Positions 40,449-40,518 of a stretch of DNA of 40,518 nt are shown piece by piece. Below the pieces are notes generated by a model, which did no database searches, was not told the DNA's origin, and was given only the letters and a program-made list of their open reading frames with translations. This DNA comes from Amycolatopsis sp. CA-126428. GTDB taxonomy: Bacteria > Actinomycetota > Actinomycetes > Mycobacteriales > Pseudonocardiaceae. The DNA lies in the NCBI RefSeq assembly GCF_002904335.1, contig NZ_PPHF01000134.1:1-40518 (forward strand). The letters run 5' to 3'. How positions within the stretch are numbered: the first letter of the stretch is position 1; each line of letters begins with the position of its first letter. The position numbers and the translations under genes are program-made.

Positions 40449-40518
40449 TCACTCCTCCGACTTGCCCGACTTCAGGCCCGACGAGATCAGGTCCATCACC
40501 GACGAGTCGGCCAGCGTG
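40449..40518 (-). CDS. C-terminal end of a gene cut by the window edge
   Basis: The last 22 codons of a minus-strand gene (ending SSVMDLISSGLKSGKSEE), with stop at 40449-40451. All codons have G/C-rich third positions, so it is a genuine gene. The piece is too short to identify. It is separated from DeoR by 187 bases without features. Confidence 0.55.
   Translation of the reverse strand, partial: TLADSSVMDLISSGLKSGKSEE

Noticed and set aside
1..40518. CRISPR arrays, tRNA and rRNA genes
   Set aside because: No regularly spaced repeats, no cloverleaf with GTTC-type T-loop and no rRNA-like stretches were seen on either strand.

Overview
The window is GC-rich, with reading frames that are almost all G or C at the third codon position, GTG starts, and gene families typical of soil actinomycetes (WYL, CmtR, TetR, ROK, DeoR regulators, many flavin- or NAD(P)H-dependent enzymes). 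An actinomycete of the Pseudonocardiaceae type (Amycolatopsis-like) is my best guess; that is inference from gene content, not a marker gene. No rRNA, tRNA or CRISPR array was seen.

Layout. (1) 0.1-4.7 kb: a WYL regulator divergent from a small VOC/glyoxalase protein, a metal-resistance pair (cmtR plus a CDF-type exporter, overlapping TGATG), and a TetR regulator. (2) 4.7-7.1 kb: an operon of two NmrA-like oxidoreductases and a cupin, divergent from that TetR with a palindrome between them. (3) 7.2-16.3 kb: an accessory stretch in which intact regulator/oxidoreductase pairs alternate with broken genes: a frameshifted DJ-1/GlxA gene, a peptidase scrap, an ISL3 transposase remnant, the first 29 codons of a FAD monooxygenase, and a run of three decayed genes (ABM monooxygenase, quinone oxidoreductase, GntR/FCD regulator) followed by an amidohydrolase tail. 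A TetR gene here (11.6-12.3 kb) shares a near-identical 26-bp palindromic site with the upstream region of a DUF1330 gene 2.6 kb away. (4) 16.4-26.9 kb: a transport and flavin-dependent oxidation cluster: two MFS transporters, two tandem TetR regulators, an FMN reductase, a DszC/SfnB-like flavin monooxygenase, a bifunctional RibBA, a luciferase-like monooxygenase and alpha/beta hydrolases (one intact, one decayed). Its central divergent promoter carries a 25-bp tandem repeat lying on a well-formed -35/-10 promoter. (5) 26.9-28.6 kb: a scar where an N-terminally truncated metallo-beta-lactamase-fold gene and an N-terminally truncated quinone oxidoreductase meet head to head. (6) 28.6-31.0 kb: a ROK regulator and MFS transporter, overlapping ATGA, behind a 25-bp palindrome. 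(7) 31.2-40.3 kb: a compact, intact minus-strand catabolic operon: DeoR regulator, two FGGY kinases, a D-2-hydroxyacid dehydrogenase, a sugar ABC importer (lipoprotein, single-domain ATPase, permease) and a histidine phosphatase.

How the parts work together. The flavin cluster looks self-sufficient: RibBA supplies the riboflavin precursors, the reductase delivers FMNH2, two monooxygenases use it, hydrolases finish, and MFS proteins carry the substrate or product. The operon at the right end looks like import, phosphorylation, oxidation and dephosphorylation of a polyol or sugar acid, with no isomerase or aldolase in the cluster, so its substrate and route are not obvious from known pathways. 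The two best candidates for something undescribed are this operon and the flavin cluster. Many single-base frameshifts occur, several in G/C runs, so some pseudogene calls could be sequencing errors; the multiply broken genes and truncations at 8.6-9.2, 14.3-16.0, 21.2-22.1 and 27.7 kb are more likely real decay.
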